A stretch of 64,000 nucleotides of DNA from JAGSPQ01 sp038206395 (GCA_038206395.1 JBBRAX010000019.1:40267-104266), one strand, 5' to 3'. Positions 21,413 to 29,382 are shown, numbered from the stretch's first letter. Notes: generated from the letters alone by a model not told the origin. Translations and numbers: made by a program.

Positions 21413-22062
21413 TGGGCACGATCGCCCTGCTCGCCACCCTGATCGCCTTGCAGGATCCGGCGTTTCCCGACCCGCAGCCCGTGGTCGACGAGCCGGCCGC
21501 TATTCCCGAGGCCGTGGTGGTGCGCGAGGCCGAAGTTGCCTCAGGCGCGGCACCCCTGCCTGCCGAGCCCGAGGTCGTGCCTGAAGATCCCGCCCGTTGG
21601 CAGGGCGAACACAAGCGCGTCCACTGGGGGCTGGGCCTGCGCGCGCACGTCGGCCTGATGCAGCAGGCGACCACCCCTTTCCTCCTCGTGCAGAGCGGCC
21701 TGTTAGCCTTTGTCAGCGTCCGCACCTTCGGCCACCAGGAAGCGATCGCGCAGGTGGAGCTCAGCGGCGGCCTGCCCGACACCGTCGCAGGCGAGTCACT
21801 TTTCGCCTACCGCTTCCACCTCACCCCACGCTTCTCGATCGGCGCGGGCCTGATTCTCTTCTGGGGCTTCTGGTCGCTGCGCACGGGCATCGAGGTACCC
21901 TTCGCGATCCGCCTCGGCGAGAGCCGGCGCCACGAAGTCGGCCTCGCCGTGCGCGCGACGGCGGGCGTCTACAACAACGTCACCTACGTCTGGTGGGACT
22001 TTGGCAAGCAGCGGTTCGCCGGCGCTTTCGACGCGGCGTTGACCTACGCGTTCATCTTCTAA
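21412..22062 (+). CDS. Exported protein, probably an outer-membrane barrel
   Basis: A 216-residue protein with a short hydrophobic start (MGTIALLATLIAL), an acidic Pro/Ala/Val-rich linker to about residue 65, and a C-terminal region of alternating strands with many aromatic residues, ending in Phe (TYAFIF), the usual terminal residue of outer-membrane barrels. I do not recognise a family. Its start overlaps the stop of the copper/heme lipoprotein by one base (TGATG), so the two are coupled and may cooperate in the envelope. Confidence 0.7.
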   Translation: MGTIALLATLIALQDPAFPDPQPVVDEPAAIPEAVVVREAEVASGAAPLPAEPEVVPEDPARWQGEHKRVHWGLGLRAHVGLMQQATTPFLLVQSGLLAFVSVRTFGHQEAIAQVELSGGLPDTVAGESLFAYRFHLTPRFSIGAGLILFWGFWSLRTGIEVPFAIRLGESRRHEVGLAVRATAGVYNNVTYVWWDFGKQRFAGAFDAALTYAFIF

Positions 22063-22076
22063 TTCCAGGGGACTGG

Positions 22077-22319
22077 TTACAGGCTGCGGTAGCGCAGGCC
22101 CTTCACGACGTTCCACACCGCGAGCGCGAGGCAGATGCCGATGATCACCAGGTTCACGGTGTCGCGGTAGCCCTGTGTCAGGCGGTAGACGCCGACGAAG
22201 CCCAGCGCGGCGCCCATCACGAAGTAACGAACCGCCGGCGGCACGGTGCGGATCTGGCCGATCACGAAGGCGATGCCCACCACCACCAGGGCCACGGGGT
22301 CGATGCCAATGCTTCCCAT
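22077..22319 (-). CDS. Small integral membrane protein, unknown function
   Basis: An 80-residue protein with three probable membrane segments (residues 8-22, 30-46, 56-70) and a basic C-terminus (KGLRYRSL). No family is recognised. It follows the flippase-like gene by one base and is the last gene of a four-gene minus-strand operon. Confidence 0.65.
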   Translation of the reverse strand: MGSIGIDPVALVVVGIAFVIGQIRTVPPAVRYFVMGAALGFVGVYRLTQGYRDTVNLVIIGICLALAVWNVVKGLRYRSL

Positions 22320-22320
22320 T

Positions 22321-23385
22321 TTAACGCGCCTCCTCGGCTGCCAGCTTGTCCGCTTCGAGGTTGTGCGCGAGCTTGCCGAAGCTGCGCCCCGACAGGCTCA
22401 TCAAGACGAGCCCAAACAGCAACTGCTGCCCGATCTGCGTGATCCAGAGCAGGTTCGCGAAGGCGATGCCGCTGCTGTTCACCACTTCGCGCGGCAGGAA
22501 CACCGCGATGCCCAGAACGATGAACGCCTGAAAGGTGCCCGCGCTGCCAGGCGCCGCGGGGATCATCAGGCCGACGATCAGCACGCCCAGCACCACGAAG
22601 CCCTGGAACACGGTGAGCGACATCGGCACGCAGGTGCCGCCCGCCGCCTCTCCCGCGCAGTTGAAGGCCTGCGACAGCAGCGCGATGCCGGCGCCGTTCG
22701 CGAACCAGTACAAGAGCGTCCAGAAGAAGAAGAGGAACAGGTTCTTGCCGTCGGGCAGCTGCTTCATCGCGCCGACGAACCCGTCGACGACGTGGGCGAC
22801 CTTCTCGCCCAGCGCGGGGGAGATCCGGCCTGCAGTCGCGGCGATCAACCGCACCGCCCGGTCGTGCTGCCAGCGCGCGAAGATCAAGAACGCAAGACCG
22901 CTGGTGAAGACGGCGAACATCAGGTTCGCGCCGACGAGGATGCGATCGATCTGGCCGTGATCGTTGGGCACGAAGAACAGCAGCGTCCGCAACATCACCG
23001 CCATGATGATGCCGTCGACGATCCGTTCGAACACCACCGACGTCATCGCCGGGCTGCGTCGAATCGTGCTGCGTTCGGCGATCAAGAACGGGCGCGCGAA
23101 CTCGCCCATGCGAAACGGCAGCACGATCAACATCATGAAGCCGATGCCCGAGGCCTCGTTCAGTGGCCGGAACCTGATCCGCTCGATGCCCGACAGCAGG
23201 TTCCCCCAGCGCAGCGTGCGGGCGAGGTGAATCACCGACAGCACGCCCAGGTACGGGACGATCATCCAGTAGTTGGCGTGGCGAATCGACGCGAACATCT
23301 CTTCGCCGCGAACGTCCTTGAACGTCCACCAGAAGCACACGACCGTGATCCCGAGGCTGATCGCGAATTTGAGAAACTTCTTCAC
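22321..23385 (-). CDS. Lysylphosphatidylglycerol synthase TM-region / flippase-like membrane protein
   Basis: A 354-residue polytopic protein with about eight membrane helices. The order of motifs (LARTLRWGNLL, LPFRMGEFARPFLIAER, VVFERIVDGIIM, and the late PAAPGSAGTFQAF) is that of the LPG-synthetase transmembrane region family (UPF0104, flippase-like domain). Members move or modify lipids or lipid-linked sugars; here the synthase domain is absent, so a lipid or polyprenyl-sugar flippase-like role is likely. It comes 17 nt after the PHP phosphatase gene, a pairing that suggests surface-polysaccharide or lipid metabolism. Confidence 0.8.
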   Translation of the reverse strand: MKKFLKFAISLGITVVCFWWTFKDVRGEEMFASIRHANYWMIVPYLGVLSVIHLARTLRWGNLLSGIERIRFRPLNEASGIGFMMLIVLPFRMGEFARPFLIAERSTIRRSPAMTSVVFERIVDGIIMAVMLRTLLFFVPNDHGQIDRILVGANLMFAVFTSGLAFLIFARWQHDRAVRLIAATAGRISPALGEKVAHVVDGFVGAMKQLPDGKNLFLFFFWTLLYWFANGAGIALLSQAFNCAGEAAGGTCVPMSLTVFQGFVVLGVLIVGLMIPAAPGSAGTFQAFIVLGIAVFLPREVVNSSGIAFANLLWITQIGQQLLFGLVLMSLSGRSFGKLAHNLEADKLAAEEAR

Positions 23386-23402
23386 GTTGGGGCGCGCCTA
23401 TA

Positions 23403-24116
23403 TCAGGGCAGCACTTCGCCGCGCAGCAACGCAGCAGGATTGTCAGCCAGCAGCGAAAGAACCGCCTTCTCACCCCAACCCTTCCGCAGCGCCGCGATCG
23501 CCTCGCCCACCCAGTCGGCGGCGCCCACGGGTGAGTGCAGATCGGTGGCGGCCACCGCGTAGAGACCCTGGTCGAGAAAGGCCTTCGCCAGCTTCTGCGC
23601 CGTCTTTCCGTAACGTCCGATGATGGCGCCGATATCGAGCTGAAGCAGCGCTCCGGCATGAACTGCCGCCTCGGCGCTGCCCTTCTTCTCGAACTCGAGA
23701 CAGCGTTCGGGGTGCGCGATCAGCGGCGTCACGCCCTTCACCTTCATCCGGAAGATGATCTCTTTGAGCATCGGCAGGCCCGAGGTGTACGGCGCCTCGA
23801 CCAGCAGCGTTTGACCGCCGATCTTTCTCGCCGCCGCGAGGCCCAGCATCAGGTGCTCGTCGAGAAAGAAGTGCTCGGCGTTGACGTGCAGCTGCAGGGG
23901 AACCTGGGCCGCCGCCAGCGCCGCCTTCAGATCCTCAAGCCGCACCGCCGCGACTTCCGCGCTCGCGTACTCCTGCCGGTGGTGCGGGCTCGGAGCGGCC
24001 GCCACGAAGCCCAGGCCCACCAGCGCCTTCGCCATCGCCAGCGAGTCGTCGATCGTCCGGCACCCGTCGTCCACCGCGGGGATGAGGTGCAGGTGCAGAT
24101 CGGAAAAGCCCGTCAT
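23403..24116 (-). CDS. CpsB/CapC-type PHP-domain tyrosine-protein phosphatase
   Basis: A 237-residue metal-dependent phosphatase. DLHLHLIPAVDDG near residue 6 is the HxH metal motif and signature start of the CpsB/YwqE family. Later metal ligands include PSPHHR, HVNAEHFF, AHPERC and the final ATDLHSP. Family members dephosphorylate the tyrosine kinases that control capsule or exopolysaccharide export. No tyrosine kinase is in the window. The ATG at 24116 overlaps the stop of the preceding gene by 4 nt (ATGA); the longer in-frame start at 24692 lies in that gene and is rejected. Confidence 0.88.
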   Translation of the reverse strand: MTGFSDLHLHLIPAVDDGCRTIDDSLAMAKALVGLGFVAAAPSPHHRQEYASAEVAAVRLEDLKAALAAAQVPLQLHVNAEHFFLDEHLMLGLAAARKIGGQTLLVEAPYTSGLPMLKEIIFRMKVKGVTPLIAHPERCLEFEKKGSAEAAVHAGALLQLDIGAIIGRYGKTAQKLAKAFLDQGLYAVAATDLHSPVGAADWVGEAIAALRKGWGEKAVLSLLADNPAALLRGEVLP

Positions 24117-24652
24117 CGCCAGTTGACCAGTACGCCGAAGTTGAAGCCCCCGACGAAGCCCACCGCCGCGAAGTTCGGGTTCACGGAGAACGGCTGGGTG
24201 TAGCCGACGTAGAGCGCGAGGACGACGCGCCCCAGGCTCACGCCGGCCTGGCCGCGGATGTCGACCACGCCGTTCACCCGTTCTTCCGTCAGCAGCGGGT
24301 CGACGAAGTGACCGCCGTAGAGCACTGGGCCTGCCATCACCGTCAGCCCCCAGTGAAACTTCGAGCCGCGGCGCGGGCGCAGGCCGAAGCCGCCCATCGC
24401 CACGTGCTGGTAGGTGTCGAGCACGTCGCGCGGGCGGAGGATGCCGAACGACGGGCCGAGCTCGAAAGCGATCACGAACTCGGTCTTCTGTTCGATGATC
24501 GCCACTTCCCAGCCCACGCGGATCGTCGGCGAGAACACGCCATTTCCCGCGTGCGCCCCCACTGCCGCATAGCGGGGCAGGAACCAGGGCGAAGGCGACT
24601 GGTCGAGCCCCCCAAGGGACAGCGCAGCGATCATCGGCAGGGCGAGCAGCAC
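24113..24652 (-). CDS. Exported envelope protein, probable beta-barrel
   Basis: A 179-residue protein starting GTG 24652 (ATG 24634 is an alternative) with a hydrophobic leader (MLLALPMIAALSLGG). The body has strand-rich, Gly- and aromatic-containing repeats (HVAMGGFGLRPRRGSKFHWGLT, GFVGGFNFGVLVNWR), as in small outer-membrane barrels. No named family is recognised. It is first in the minus-strand operon with the PHP phosphatase, flippase-like protein and small membrane protein, and diverges from the microcompartment operon across 87 bp. Confidence 0.65.
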   Translation of the reverse strand: MLLALPMIAALSLGGLDQSPSPWFLPRYAAVGAHAGNGVFSPTIRVGWEVAIIEQKTEFVIAFELGPSFGILRPRDVLDTYQHVAMGGFGLRPRRGSKFHWGLTVMAGPVLYGGHFVDPLLTEERVNGVVDIRGQAGVSLGRVVLALYVGYTQPFSVNPNFAAVGFVGGFNFGVLVNWR

Positions 24653-24724
24653 GTTGAGCCGGATATGCCGATAGAAAACGCGTGCTTGTCAACGTCGCCG
24701 CGAGCTTCTAAACCGTCGGCCTCT

Positions 24725-24730
24725 GGAGGA
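24725..24730 (+). promoter_or_regulatory. Shine-Dalgarno site fixing the TTG start of the first BMC-T gene
   Basis: GGAGGA nine bases upstream of TTG 24740. The next in-frame ATG lies well inside the conserved domain, so this site establishes a TTG initiation. Confidence 0.65.
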
Positions 24731-24739
24731 AGTCCCCAA

Positions 24740-25375
24740 TTGGCCACGTCGCTCAGAGCGTACGTCTTTCTCGATTCGCTTCAGCCCCAACTCGCCGCCC
24801 ACATCTGCACCACCTGCCGCGGCTACTACCCGGTGCCCGGCGTCGCATCGCTGTTCGTCGAGATCGCGCCTGGGATGGCGATTCACAGCCTGATTGACGT
24901 CGCGCTGAAGCAGACCTCGGTTCAGCCAGCCACCCTCGTCGTCGAGCGCGCCTACGGCATGCTCGAGGTCCACAGCGAGGACAAGGGCGAGGTTCGCAGC
25001 GCTGGTGACGAGATCCTCAAGGCGATGGGGGCCACCGAGGCAGATCGCATCAAGCCGAAGCTGATCTCGAACACGGTGATTCGCGCCATCGAGCCAATGC
25101 ACGCCATGATCCTCGACCGGATCCGCTTCGGATCGATGATCGAGCCCGGCCAGTCGCTGTTCATTCTCGAGTGTGAGCCCGCGGCCTACGCGGCGCTGGC
25201 AGCAAACGAGGCCGAGAAGGCGGCGAACGTCCGGCTGGTCGACGTGACGCCGTTTGGCGCCTTCGGCCGCCTCTACATGTGCGGCAGCGAAGCCGATGTC
25301 GACGCGGCGGCCGCCGCAGCCGTCGCAGCGCTGCAGAGCATCGCGGGCAAAGAAGCCCCGAGCCGCGAGAAGTAA
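24740..25375 (+). CDS. BMC-T (tandem-domain) microcompartment shell protein, stacking type
   Basis: A 211-residue trimer-forming shell protein made of two BMC-like domains. RAYVFLDSLQPQLAAHI, YYPVPGVASLFVEIAPGMAI and AANEAEKAANVRLVDVTPFGAFGRLYM closely match my recollection of the Haliangium ochraceum BMC-T2/T3 shell proteins, which form stacked double trimers with a gated pore. The start is TTG 24740 with GGAGGA upstream. It is the first gene of the operon, 54 nt ahead of the BMC-H gene. A weak start on a minor shell component may help set stoichiometry (inference). Confidence 0.93.
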   Translation: MATSLRAYVFLDSLQPQLAAHICTTCRGYYPVPGVASLFVEIAPGMAIHSLIDVALKQTSVQPATLVVERAYGMLEVHSEDKGEVRSAGDEILKAMGATEADRIKPKLISNTVIRAIEPMHAMILDRIRFGSMIEPGQSLFILECEPAAYAALAANEAEKAANVRLVDVTPFGAFGRLYMCGSEADVDAAAAAAVAALQSIAGKEAPSREK

Positions 25376-25429
25376 CTTTTCCGAAGTTCTTGAGACCAAA
25401 AGTTTTCACAACACGCACAGAGGTAACGG

Positions 25430-25738
25430 ATGGCTGACGCGCTGGGGATGATCGAGTGTAAGGGCTTCGTCGGTATGGTCGAAGCGGCCGACGCGATGGT
25501 GAAGGCGGCCAAGGTCGAGCTGGTCGGCTACGAGAAGATCGGCGGTGGCTATGTCACCTGCATCGTGCGCGGCGACGTCGCAGCGGTGAAGGCGGCGGTC
25601 GAGGCCGGTGCCCGTGGCGCCGAGCGCGTGGGCGAGCTGGTGTCGACGCACGTCATCCCGCGCCCGCACAGCAGCATCGAGGCGGCCCTGCCGCTGGGTC
25701 GCGCGTCGGCGGCCAAGTCGGACAGCGGCAATTCCTGA
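25430..25738 (+). CDS. BMC-H hexameric microcompartment shell protein
   Basis: A 102-residue single-domain (Pfam BMC) shell protein: ALGMIECKGFVGMVEAADAM, KIGGGYVTCIVRGDVAAVKAA and THVIPRPH are canonical for PduA/CcmK/EutM-type hexamers that form the facets. A C-terminal tail (about residues 88-102) extends beyond the core. Cys10 and Cys47 are not usual in the family. ATG with a strong AGAGG six bases upstream, the best initiation signal in the operon, fits its role as the most abundant subunit. It overlaps the BMC-P gene by one base (TGATG). Confidence 0.97.
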   Translation: MADALGMIECKGFVGMVEAADAMVKAAKVELVGYEKIGGGYVTCIVRGDVAAVKAAVEAGARGAERVGELVSTHVIPRPHSSIEAALPLGRASAAKSDSGNS

Positions 25739-26025
25739 TGTTGCTGGGTAAGGTGGTGGGCACCGTCGTGGCCTCCCGCAAAGAGCCCACGCTCGATGGC
25801 AGCACGCTGCTGCTGGTGCGCGGCCTCGATCTCGACGCGAAGCCGACCTCGACGCTCGTCGTCGCGGTCGACGCCGTCGGGGCAGGCGTGGGCGAGGTCG
25901 TTCTCTACGCGTCGGGCTCTTCGGCCCGGCAGACGGAAAAGACGAAAGATCGCCCGGTCGACGCCACCATCATGGCGATCGTCGACCAACTCGAAGTCGA
26001 TGGGGCGATGAAATACATCAAGTGA
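25738..26025 (+). CDS. BMC-P pentameric vertex protein (EutN/CcmL family)
   Basis: A 95-residue protein of the EutN/CcmL family that caps the twelve vertices of the shell. LLGKVVGTVVASRKEPTLDG at the start, AVDAVGAGVGEVVLYASGSSAR in the middle and PVDATIMAIVD near the end are signature segments. The length is normal. It is translationally coupled at both ends: one-base overlap with BMC-H, 4-nt overlap (GTGA) with the 71-aa gene. Confidence 0.96.
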   Translation: MLLGKVVGTVVASRKEPTLDGSTLLLVRGLDLDAKPTSTLVVAVDAVGAGVGEVVLYASGSSARQTEKTKDRPVDATIMAIVDQLEVDGAMKYIK

Positions 26026-26237
26026 GACCCCGCCCCGCCACTCCCGCCCAGGGTTCGGTTGTCACCGTTCGTGCGAAGTCGCACGACGCGCTGATGTCGG
26101 CGACTGCGAAGACGGTCGAAGCACTGAAGGAAGAGCACCAGGCGGATCCGGTGCTGGTCGTCTACGGCGATGGCAACGCCGCCCGCGTTTTCTGCGAGCA
26201 GCAGGCGCAGGTAGGCGATTCCCGCAGGAAGCACTGA
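26022..26237 (+). CDS. Small protein of the microcompartment operon, function unknown
   Basis: A 71-residue protein starting at a GTG that overlaps the BMC-P stop (GTGA) and ending one base before the aldehyde dehydrogenase start, so it is tightly embedded. The N-terminus is Pro/Arg-rich. The middle (SHDALMSATAKTVEALKEEHQ) is an amphipathic helix, followed by a strand-like DPVLVVYGDGNA and a basic tail. No known family is recognised. Possible roles are a cargo adaptor, an assembly factor or a regulator of the dehydrogenase; all are conjecture. The codon pattern matches its neighbours. Confidence 0.6.
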   Translation: MRPRPATPAQGSVVTVRAKSHDALMSATAKTVEALKEEHQADPVLVVYGDGNAARVFCEQQAQVGDSRRKH

Positions 26238-26238
26238 C

Positions 26239-27678
26239 ATGAACGAGACCCAGATCAACGCGATCGTCGAGCAGGTGGTGCGCAAGCTCTCGAGCGAGCT
26301 GGGCAACCTGCCGTCGAACAACGGCGGCACCCAGCGGCAGTCACACGCGCAGGCGCCGGCCTACCACCGCGGCCGCACCGGGGTCTTCGACGACATGGAC
26401 AGCGCGGTGTCGGCGGCCCAGAAGGCGCTGGAGGCCTGGGGCAACACAAAGGTCGAGACGCGGATCAAGGTCGTCGATGCGATGCGCGACGCGACGCGCA
26501 AGGCCGCAGCCGAGCTCGCGCAGATGGCGGTCACCGAGACGAAGCTCGGCAACGTCAAAGACAAGATTCAGAAGAACCTGCTTTGCGCGAACAAGACGCC
26601 GGGCCCCGAGATCTTGCGGCCGGGCGCTTTCTCGGGCGACTACGGCCTGGCGTTGATCGAGCGCGCCCCGTTCGGAGTGATCGGCGCGATCACCCCCACC
26701 ACCAACCCCACCGAAACGATCATCAACAACAGCATCTCGATGATCTCGGGCGGCAACGCGGTGGTCTTCAACGTCCACCCCAGCGCGAAGAACGTCTCGA
26801 ACCACTTCGTGGTGCTGATCAACGAGGCGATCACCAACGCCGGGGGTCCTCCGAACCTGATCTGCAGCATGGCCGAGCCGACGATCGAGTCTGCCGGGCT
26901 GCTGATGAAGCACAAGGGCGTGCGACTGCTGTGCGTGACGGGCGGCCCCGCGGTCGTCAAGGCGGCGATGACGTCGGGCAAGCGCGCGATTGGCGCCGGC
27001 CCCGGAAACCCTCCCGCGGTGGTCGACGCGACGGCAGACCTGGCACAGGCGGCCAGCGACATCGTCGACGGCGCCTCGCTGGACAACAACATCGTCTGCA
27101 TCGTTGAAAAAGAAGTCTTCGCCGTCGCCTCGATCGCGGATCAGCTGAAGGCCGAGATGGGCAAGGTCGGGGCCTTCGAAGTCACCGGCGCGGCGATCAA
27201 CAAGCTCGAGAAGATGGTCGTCGACGACGGGCACCCTGCGAAAGACTGGGTGGGCCGCGACGCGACGAAGATCGCCGAGGCCGCCGGCATTCGTGTTCCT
27301 TCCGGCACCCGGCTGCTCTTCGCCGAAGTCGACCCCACCCACCCCTTCGTTCAGGCCGAGCTGCTGATGCCCGTGATCGGGTTCTCGCGGCTGAAGACCG
27401 TCGAAGACTGCATTGCCGCCGCGGTTCAGGCCGAGCACGGCTTCGGGCACACCGCGACGATGCACTCGACCAACATCCACAACCTTCACGAGATGGCGAA
27501 GGTGATCAACACGTCGATCTTCGTGAAGAACGGGCCGTCTTTCGCGGGCCTGGGCATGCGCGGTGAGGGCCACACCAGCTTCACCATCGCCTCGCCCACC
27601 GGCGAAGGCCTGACGACGGCGTTGAGCTTCACCCGCGAGCGCCGCTGCACGCTGAAAGACTCCTTCCGCATCGTCTAA
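26239..27678 (+). CDS. Microcompartment CoA-acylating aldehyde dehydrogenase (PduP/EutE family)
   Basis: A 479-residue enzyme that oxidises an aldehyde to acyl-CoA with NAD+ inside the shell. The N-terminal 20 residues (MNETQINAIVEQVVRKLSSEL) form an amphipathic helix of the type that targets PduP/EutE to shells, followed by a polar linker to about residue 45. The catalytic domain shows ERAPFGVIGAITPTTNPTET, the NAD-binding VTGGPAVVKAA, GAGPGNPP and the catalytic Cys287 in LDNNIVCIVEKE. AGGAAG lies 7 nt before the ATG. It is the only core enzyme with an obvious cargo tag here; no signature enzyme that makes the aldehyde is nearby. Confidence 0.96.
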   Translation: MNETQINAIVEQVVRKLSSELGNLPSNNGGTQRQSHAQAPAYHRGRTGVFDDMDSAVSAAQKALEAWGNTKVETRIKVVDAMRDATRKAAAELAQMAVTETKLGNVKDKIQKNLLCANKTPGPEILRPGAFSGDYGLALIERAPFGVIGAITPTTNPTETIINNSISMISGGNAVVFNVHPSAKNVSNHFVVLINEAITNAGGPPNLICSMAEPTIESAGLLMKHKGVRLLCVTGGPAVVKAAMTSGKRAIGAGPGNPPAVVDATADLAQAASDIVDGASLDNNIVCIVEKEVFAVASIADQLKAEMGKVGAFEVTGAAINKLEKMVVDDGHPAKDWVGRDATKIAEAAGIRVPSGTRLLFAEVDPTHPFVQAELLMPVIGFSRLKTVEDCIAAAVQAEHGFGHTATMHSTNIHNLHEMAKVINTSIFVKNGPSFAGLGMRGEGHTSFTIASPTGEGLTTALSFTRERRCTLKDSFRIV

Positions 27679-28236
27679 TTGGAACTTTTAGGCCCAGCCC
27701 TGGGGCTCATCGAGCTCGAATCGATCGCCCGGGGCATGGTGGTCGCCGACGCGCTCGTGAAGCAGGCGGCGGTGCGCATCGCGCTCGCGGAAGCGGTGAC
27801 TCCAGGCAAGTACCTGCTGATCTTCTCGGGCCCGGTGGCCGAGGTCGAAGAGTCGTTCAAGGCGGCCGAGGCCTCGGGCGGTGCGCTGATCATCGACCGG
27901 CTGTTGCTCAGCCAGGTCGATGCGGGGCTCGTGCGCGCGCTGAACGGCAAGTGCGACGGGATGAGAGACGGCGATGCGATCGGCATCGTCGAGACGCACA
28001 CCGTGGCGGCGGCGATCATGGCGGCCGACACCGCCGTGAAGCGCGCCAACGTGCGGATCACCCGGCTGCAGCTGGCGAAGGGCATCGGCGGCAAGGGCTA
28101 CTTCACGATCTCGGGGGCGCAGGCCGACGTCGAGGCCGCGCTGGAAGGTGCGGGGGCCGCGATCGAATCGCACCTGCTCGTCACCACCGAAATCATCGAA
28201 AGGCCGCACGGCGATCTGATGGGGCCCGTGTTCTGA
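27679..28236 (+). CDS. BMC-T (tandem-domain) shell protein, single-layer type
   Basis: A 185-residue protein with two BMC domains: ALGLIELESIARGMVVADALVKQ / SGPVAEVEESFKAAE and then AIGIVETHTVAAAIMAADTAVKRANV / GKGYFTISGAQADVEAAL. This matches my recollection of the H. ochraceum BMC-T1 protein, whose trimers take the place of a hexamer in the facet. The TTG start at 27679 directly follows the TAA of the dehydrogenase gene, so ribosomes can reinitiate at once. The next in-frame ATG (27735) would remove the first strand, so TTG is preferred. The stop overlaps the start of the aminotransferase gene. Confidence 0.94.
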   Translation: MELLGPALGLIELESIARGMVVADALVKQAAVRIALAEAVTPGKYLLIFSGPVAEVEESFKAAEASGGALIIDRLLLSQVDAGLVRALNGKCDGMRDGDAIGIVETHTVAAAIMAADTAVKRANVRITRLQLAKGIGGKGYFTISGAQADVEAALEGAGAAIESHLLVTTEIIERPHGDLMGPVF

Positions 28237-29327
28237 AGCTGCGCCCCTTCGCGCTCGAACGGTTCTTCGCGCAGCACGAGTTTCGGGTTCGCCTGCTCGC
28301 CTGCGCGTCGGATCCCGAGCCATTCACCGTCGACGAGCTGCTCGCCTACGAGCCGGCCGCGCGGGAGGCGTTGCTCGCTCTTCCGCTGGGCTACATCGAT
28401 GCGGTCGGGACTCCCGCGCTGCGGGAAGCGATCTCGTCTCTTTATGGGGTGGGCGTCGACGACGTGCTCGCCTTCGCTGGCGCCGAAGAGCCGATCTTCG
28501 CCTTCTTCAACGAGACCGTCGGCCACGGAGATCACGTCATCGCCCACTGGCCCGCGTACCAGTCGCTGTACGCCGTCGCCGAGGCGGCCGGAGCGGCAGT
28601 GACGAAATGGGAAGCCCGCGAGGCCGACCGCTGGCAGCTGGATCCTGACGCCCTGCCCGGGCTGCTCACTGCGCAGACGAAGGCGATCGTTCTCAACTCG
28701 CCCCACAACCCGACGGGCACGTTGCTCGAGCGCTCCCGCCTCGACGCGATCGTCGCCTTCGCGCGAAGGCATGGGCTCTGGCTTTTTTCCGACGAGGTGT
28801 ACCGCGGCCTCGAGCACGACCCGGCCCGCCGCAACCCTGCGGTCGTCGATCTCTACGAGCGCGGGGTGTCGCTGGGCGCGCTGGCCAAGTCGTACGGGCT
28901 CGCCGGCCTTCGCATCGGGTGGGTCGCCTGTCGCGATCGCGCGTTGCTCGCCCGGCTGTCGGCCTTCAAGGACTACCTGACCATCTGCAACGCGGCGCCC
29001 AGCGAGCTGCTCGGGGCGCTCGCGTTGCGCCACGGCGAGAAGCTTTCCGCCCGGTGCCGCGAGATCGTGCTCGGCAACAAGGCGATCGCTTCGCAGCTGT
29101 TGCAGCGCCACGGCCTCACCTGGGTCGAGCCCACGGCCGGGACCACCGGCTTCGTGAAGGTCGAGGGCGCGGCGGCGTTCTCGAGCCAGCTTTTCGAGGT
29201 CACCGGCGTGCTGGTGATGGCCGGCCCTGAGCTCGAGTACCGCGACACCCACGTCCGGCTCGGCCTCGGCCGGCGGAATTTTCCGGAAGCAGCGGCGGGC
29301 ATCGAAGCGTGGCTCGCCGCGCGCTGA
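28233..29327 (+). CDS. PLP-dependent class I/II aminotransferase, probable CTG start
   Basis: A 364-residue fold-type I aminotransferase. NSPHNPTG, SDEVYRGLE and the Schiff-base Lys219 in GALAKSYGLAGLRIGW are clear. The family normally begins MKLxPFxLERYF; here the same stretch reads LKLRPFALERFF with CTG at 28233 as the first codon, and no ATG, GTG or TTG occurs near it in frame. The CTG overlaps the TGA of the BMC-T gene (CTGA), like the ATGA couplings elsewhere. It may supply or remove an amino group upstream of the encapsulated dehydrogenase, or simply ride on the operon. Confidence 0.85.
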   Translation: MKLRPFALERFFAQHEFRVRLLACASDPEPFTVDELLAYEPAAREALLALPLGYIDAVGTPALREAISSLYGVGVDDVLAFAGAEEPIFAFFNETVGHGDHVIAHWPAYQSLYAVAEAAGAAVTKWEAREADRWQLDPDALPGLLTAQTKAIVLNSPHNPTGTLLERSRLDAIVAFARRHGLWLFSDEVYRGLEHDPARRNPAVVDLYERGVSLGALAKSYGLAGLRIGWVACRDRALLARLSAFKDYLTICNAAPSELLGALALRHGEKLSARCREIVLGNKAIASQLLQRHGLTWVEPTAGTTGFVKVEGAAAFSSQLFEVTGVLVMAGPELEYRDTHVRLGLGRRNFPEAAAGIEAWLAAR

Positions 29328-29382
29328 TCCTTCGGTGTTAGGAAGCCCTGGGCCGAAAAGGGATTTCCAGCAGGTCTCCAAC

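Noticed and set aside
23403..24692. 429-codon frame for the PHP phosphatase
   Set aside because: The upstream half is another frame of the preceding exported-protein gene; the HxH motif marks the start at 24116.
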